Assembly: GCA_030446555.1 (NCBI GenBank) | Contig: JAUJNA010000003.1 | Coordinates: 206,606-238,686 of the forward strand | Reading direction: 5' to 3' | DNA: 32,081 nucleotides | From: Chloroflexota bacterium | GTDB taxonomy: Bacteria; Chloroflexota; Limnocylindria; Limnocylindrales; CSP1-4 | Shown: positions 28,378-32,081 of the stretch, in pieces | How positions within the stretch are numbered: the first letter of the stretch is position 1 | Layout of the letters: each line of letters opens with the position of its first letter | The notes under the pieces: generated by a model | The model's database searches: none | What the model was told of the DNA's origin: nothing | Seen by the model: only the letters and a program-made list of their open reading frames with translations | Made by a program: the position numbers and the translations under genes

Positions 28378-29434
28378 GGCGAGCGATCGGTTCCTGCGCG
28401 CCTGCCGCAGGGAGCCGGTGGACCGGACGCCCGTCTGGTTCATGCGCCAGGCGGGCCGCTCGCTGCCCGAGTACCGAGCCATCCGCGCGCGTGCGTCGCT
28501 GGCTGACATCGTGGCCGATCCCGATCTCTGCGCCCAGGTGACCCTCCAGCCGGTCGAACGCCTGGGGGTCGACGCCGCCATCCTCTTCGCTGATATCACC
28601 ACGCCCCTGGCCGGCCTGGGCATCGAGTGCGAGATCCGGGAGGGTGTCGGGCCGGTCATCGAGCGGCCGGTACGTACACCGGCGGATGTGGATCGGTTGC
28701 GCCCCTTCGACGCTCAGGAGGCGGTGGCGCCGTTGCTGCGCGCCATCGAGCTGCTGCGGGAGGCCAGCGCCGTGCCACTCATCGGGTTCGCGGGGGCACC
28801 GTTCACCCTTGCCTCGTACGTCGTCGACGGCCGCCCGGCGCGCCATCTCACCGCCACGCGCTCTCTCCTGCGCCACGACCCGCCGACGTTCGACCTGCTG
28901 ATGGCGCGGCTCACGCGCATGACCATCGACTACCTGGGCGCACAGGTCCGAGCCGGCGCCCAGGCCGTGCAGCTCTTCGACTCGTGGGTCGGCGAGCTGA
29001 GCCCGTACGACTACGAGCGGGCCGTCCTGCCTCACATGCGGACGCTCTTCCGCGCACTTGCCGGCCTCGATGTCCCGACCATCCACTTCGGCACCGACAC
29101 CTCCGGACTGCTGGGGCTCATGGCTTCTGCCGGAGGCGACGTCATCGGGCTCGACTGGCGGATCCCGCTGGCCGACGGATGGAGCCAGGTGCCCGATCGT
29201 GCGGTGCAGGGCAACCTGGACCCCACTCTCCTCCTGGGGCCGTTCGATCGGGTGGCCGAACAGGCGCGCTGGATCCTGGAGGGGGCCGCTGGGCGGCCCG
29301 GTCATGTCTTCAACCTGGGCCACGGCGTGCTGCCGGCCACCGACCCCGATGACCTCAGACGCCTCGTCGACATGGTCCACGAGGAGAGCGCGACCCGACC
29401 GATCAGCGAGACCTCCGGCGTGGCGGCCGCGTGA
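28370..29434 (+). CDS. hemE: Uroporphyrinogen decarboxylase
   Basis: HemE removes four acetate carboxyls from uroporphyrinogen III to give coproporphyrinogen III. The 354-residue enzyme has the catalytic set: R26 and R30 in [18 protein letters not shown]75 in [10 protein letters not shown], Tyr in [10 protein letters not shown], Ser in [10 protein letters not shown] and the C-terminal His in [11 protein letters not shown]. The GTG start overlaps hemQ by 8 nt. A second, degenerate copy follows directly (GTGA overlap). This first copy looks fully functional and should supply the pathway. Confidence 0.96.
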   Translation: MAEASDRFLRACRREPVDRTPVWFMRQAGRSLPEYRAIRARASLADIVADPDLCAQVTLQPVERLGVDAAILFADITTPLAGLGIECEIREGVGPVIERPVRTPADVDRLRPFDAQEAVAPLLRAIELLREASAVPLIGFAGAPFTLASYVVDGRPARHLTATRSLLRHDPPTFDLLMARLTRMTIDYLGAQVRAGAQAVQLFDSWVGELSPYDYERAVLPHMRTLFRALAGLDVPTIHFGTDTSGLLGLMASAGGDVIGLDWRIPLADGWSQVPDRAVQGNLDPTLLLGPFDRVAEQARWILEGAAGRPGHVFNLGHGVLPATDPDDLRRLVDMVHEESATRPISETSGVAAA

Positions 29435-30534
29435 CCGCCGCCGACGCCGCAGCGGCTCGCACGGCGGCGTGGGACCGCCCGTGGGCCGGCGAGCGTCGCT
29501 TCCTTGCCGCGTGTCGGCGACAAGACGTGGACGCCACGCCGGTCTGGTTCATGCGCCAGGCCGGAGCGTCCCTGGCCGCCTACAGACGCCTGCGAGAGAG
29601 AAACGGCGTCGACACCATCGACAAGACGCCAGGACTGTGTGCGGAGGCGAGCTCGATGCCGGTCGTCGCGCTGGGGGTCGATGCGGCGATCCTGGTCGCC
29701 GTCATAATTCTGCCGCTGTAGCCGATGGGCGTTGAGCTGGAGCTCACTGCCGATGGCCCCGTCCTGGCCCGGTCGGTCTCGTCGGCCCGAGAGGTCGACG
29801 GACTGCGGGCGATCGATCCTGCCACGGACCTGGACTTCGTGGGCCAGGCCATCCGCCTGCTGCGTCAGGCCATCGCGGGTCGGGCGGCCGTGATCGGTAT
29901 CGCCGGCGGTCCTTTCACCCTCGCCTGCTACCTCATCGAGGGCCGCCCATCGCGTGACTTCCTGCGGGCGCGGACCTTCATGTACGCGGAGCCGGAGGCC
30001 TGGGGGAGACTGATGGAGCGGCTCTCGGGAGTCGTTCGTGCCTACGTGCGCATGCAGGTCGACGCGGGCGCCCAGGCGGTGCAGGTCTTCGACAGCTGGG
30101 TCGGCGTCCTCGCACCCGCCCAGTACGAGGCGCTCGTGGCGCCGTACACGGCCCCGGTGCTGGCCGCCGTGCCCGAGGTGCCCGTCATCCACTTCGGCAC
30201 CGGGACGGCGGCGCTGCTCGAGGTGGTGGCGGGCGCCGGCGGGGACGTCATCGGGGTGGACGCGCGCCAGTCACTGGCGGATGCGTGGCGGCGGATCGGG
30301 CCCGGGCGGGCGATCCAGGGGAACCTCGATCCGGCCCGCGTCGCGGCCGGGTGGGCTTCCAGCGAGGAAGGTGCTCGGGCCGTGCTGGCGGAGGCGCGGG
30401 GACGTCCGGGCCACATCTTCAACCTGGGTCATGCCATCGCACCGGGCACCGAGGAGCGCACGCTGGCGCGACTGGTCGACCTGGTCCACGAGACGTCACA
30501 GCGGCCGCTGGGTGGCGCGCCGCAGGGCCCGTGA
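29431..30534 (+). pseudogene. hemE2: Degenerate second hemE (in-frame TAG, lost Asp)
   Basis: This is a tandem uroporphyrinogen decarboxylase paralogue, diverged from the first copy. The frame is interrupted by TAG at codon 97 (29719-29721), where relatives have Glu or Ala just before the PMGVELEL block; the reading frame then continues intact to 30534. Around it, D75 of hemE is replaced by Val (V91, in [10 protein letters not shown]) and R30 by Ala (A46, in [11 protein letters not shown]). The rest keeps Tyr (ACYLIEGRP), Ser (QVFDSWVGVL) and His (NLGHAIAPGT). Loss of the Asp that holds the pyrrole NH groups should abolish classical activity even with read-through. ATG 29725, 3 nt after the stop, could restart translation and give a 269-residue fragment. 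The codons ATA ATT in this patch are unusual for the genome. I call it a young pseudogene; a sequence error cannot explain both residue changes easily. Confidence 0.75.
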
Positions 30535-31469
30535 TGGACGCTGGCCGCCACCTCGGCGTGCTGCTAATGACCTACGGCTCGCCCTCATCCCTCGATGACG
30601 TTCCGCGCTACCTGGCAGCCGTTCGCGGCGACCGACCGGCTGCACCGGCGATCGTCGAGGAGTTCACGCGTCGCTACCGGGTCATCGGCGGCTCGCCACT
30701 CATCGGGATCACCGCGGACCAGGCTCGGGAGCTCCAGGCACGCCTCGGCGGTGACGTCCCGGTGACCAGCGGGATGCGCTTCTCGGAGCCGTCCATCGAT
30801 CAAGCGGTCTCCTCCCTGGGCGCGGCTGGTGTGCGTCGGGTGGTCGCCATCGTCCTGTCGCCGCAGTACTCACCGCTGCTGATGGGCGGGTACCGGCGAG
30901 CCTTGGATGCCGCGGTGGAGACCCTGGGCGACGGTGCCCCGGAGGTGACCGTCGCCGGGCCCTGGCACGACCAGCCCGCCTTCATCGCCGCGCTCGCCGA
31001 CCGGATCCGTTCGGCGCTCGCCGCCTCCCACCCGGATGAGCGCGATCGCGTGCCCGTGCTGCTCACCGCGCACAGCCTGCCGCTGCGCGTGGCCCGTGAG
31101 GAGCCCGAGTACCTGGGCCAGCTCGAGTCCACGGCGCGTGCCGTCGCCGAGCGAGCCGGCCTTGGCGAGGAGCGCTGGTGGTTCTGCTGGCAGAGCGCCG
31201 GGCACGAGCCCGGGGAGTGGATGAAGCCCGACTTCGCCGACCTCATGCCGCGCCTTCGCGAGGCGGGGCACCAGAGTGTGCTCGTGGCACCGGTCCAGTT
31301 CCTGTCGGACCACCTGGAGGTCCTCTATGACATCGATGTCGGGGCCCGACAGCAGGCCGAGGCCGCTGGCCTTCGGTTCGCCCGCATCCAGTCGCTGAAC
31401 ACGCACCCGGGGCTCATCGAAGCACTGGCGACCGTCGTCCTCTCGACGGCGGCTGCGAAGGCCGCGTGA
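30534..31469 (+). CDS. hemH: Ferrochelatase (coproporphyrin type inferred)
   Basis: This 311-residue enzyme inserts Fe(II) into the porphyrin. It has LLMTYGSPSSLDDVPRYL, GGSPL, VLSPQYSPLLMGGY, the catalytic His in LTAHSLPLRV, and the Glu in PVQFLSDHLEVLYDID. Because hemQ is in the same operon, the substrate is probably coproporphyrin III (CpfC), not protoporphyrin IX; that is an inference from context. The ATG overlaps the hemE2 stop (TGATG). It is the last gene of the operon and ends 10 nt from a convergent membrane protein. The oxidase CgoX that should act before it is not present here. Confidence 0.95.
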   Translation: MDAGRHLGVLLMTYGSPSSLDDVPRYLAAVRGDRPAAPAIVEEFTRRYRVIGGSPLIGITADQARELQARLGGDVPVTSGMRFSEPSIDQAVSSLGAAGVRRVVAIVLSPQYSPLLMGGYRRALDAAVETLGDGAPEVTVAGPWHDQPAFIAALADRIRSALAASHPDERDRVPVLLTAHSLPLRVAREEPEYLGQLESTARAVAERAGLGEERWWFCWQSAGHEPGEWMKPDFADLMPRLREAGHQSVLVAPVQFLSDHLEVLYDIDVGARQQAEAAGLRFARIQSLNTHPGLIEALATVVLSTAAAKAA

Positions 31470-31479
31470 GGGGACGGCC

Positions 31480-32081
31480 TCAGCCGAAGGTGCCGGGCGC
31501 CGGCTCGATGTCGCGATGCGAACGAAGGTGCAGGATCAGGTCCAGCCCGGTCTTCAAGATGACCAGCAGGAGCAGCAAGGCGATGGGCTGGCCCAGCGCG
31601 AAGATCAGTGCGCCCCCCAGGATGATGGTCATGTGGAGCACGACGACCCGTCCGTAGGGCTGCGCCATCTGGCTCTGGATGGACACGCGCCGGTACTCGC
31701 CGCCGCGGATGAAGTTCAGGTAGTACGAGACGAGATGGCTCACGGACAGCGCGATGGCCGCGACGAAGAGACCCTCCGCGGTCAGGGAGCTGCCTCCTGA
31801 AGCCTGTGGCTCCCGTCCGGGGAGCAGGCTCGCCAGGCCCGCGACGACCGGCAGCAGGAACACGAAGACCCCGTGCACGACCCAGAAGAGGCCGTAGTGG
31901 AACATGAAGAAGGGGATCATGAAGGCTCGCGCGCAGCCGGGCGAGGCGTTGCCCAGAGTGGGCCGCAGACTGCTTTCTGCCGGAGCTCCCTCGGCCCGGG
32001 CCATCTTCAGGATGTTGATGAGACCGACGACGCCGCTCTCGATCCAGTACAGCACGAGGAGCGTCTGGACCTCCCAGCCCA
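31480..32081 (-). CDS. DUF6498-type membrane protein (5' end outside window)
   Basis: This is the C-terminal 200 residues of a polytopic membrane protein whose start lies beyond the right edge; the frame is open to base 32081 (ending in the N-terminal direction with WEVQTLLVLYWIES). It has WIESGVVGLINILKM, FHYGLFWVVHGVFVFLL, SHLVSYYLNFIRGGEYRR and IILGGALIFALGQPIALLL, a pattern I associate with DUF6498 proteins. Function is unknown. It is convergent with hemH with only 10 nt between stops and no clear terminator. Confidence 0.75.
   Translation of the reverse strand, partial: GWEVQTLLVLYWIESGVVGLINILKMARAEGAPAESSLRPTLGNASPGCARAFMIPFFMFHYGLFWVVHGVFVFLLPVVAGLASLLPGREPQASGGSSLTAEGLFVAAIALSVSHLVSYYLNFIRGGEYRRVSIQSQMAQPYGRVVVLHMTIILGGALIFALGQPIALLLLLVILKTGLDLILHLRSHRDIEPAPGTFG

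Overview
This is a high-GC window (about 70 % by eye), densely coded and with many 1-8 nt gene overlaps. Heme is made by the coproporphyrin-dependent route (HemQ/ChdC next to ferrochelatase). There are F420-type, MoxR/VWA and RNHCP proteins, frequent GTG/TTG starts, and several -10 boxes lying 6-10 nt upstream of start codons, which suggests leaderless mRNAs. Together these fit an uncultured, deep-branching monoderm lineage, most likely Chloroflexota, but no rRNA or marker here proves it. I see no tRNA, rRNA, CRISPR array, IS element or phage gene.

Layout. 1-5967: a cyanophycin-type module. It holds a full cyanophycin synthetase (5' end outside the window), a convergent paralogue that keeps the Mur-ligase half but lacks the ATP-grasp domain, and a divergent M20 metallopeptidase. 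5983-12689 (minus): an MBL-fold hydrolase, cobalamin-dependent methionine synthase metH, a gamma-glutamyltransferase-family gene and a small Cys-motif protein. 12779-13860 (plus): an F420-type reductase-like gene and a glyoxalase II-like MBL hydrolase. Four genes between 9.0 and 13.5 kb each carry one apparent frameshift. 13868-16946 (minus): an ABC exporter (ATPase, small basic protein, permease) coupled to rsgA. Its roughly 300-nt leader has a strong promoter, an inverted-repeat operator, a 31-codon upstream ORF and an intrinsic terminator before the ATPase start. 17456-23597 (plus): a secreted M14 carboxypeptidase, gmhA, an unknown protein, and a MoxR ATPase/VWA pair.

23608-24213: a promoter, a short structured leader, a 17-codon ORF with a near-ideal Shine-Dalgarno and a strong hairpin, followed by an RNHCP zinc-ribbon protein. 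24286-31469: a tightly overlapping heme operon: HTH regulator, fused hemC-hemD, hemB, hemQ, hemE, a degenerate second hemE with an in-frame TAG and a lost catalytic Asp, and hemH. It covers porphobilinogen synthesis to heme except the coproporphyrinogen oxidase (CgoX), which must lie elsewhere. 31480-32081 (minus): a partial polytopic membrane protein of DUF6498 type.

The most interesting items are the ATP-grasp-less CphA paralogue, the two leader systems with short upstream ORFs and hairpins (ABC exporter and RNHCP), the regulator heading the heme operon, and the decaying tandem hemE.
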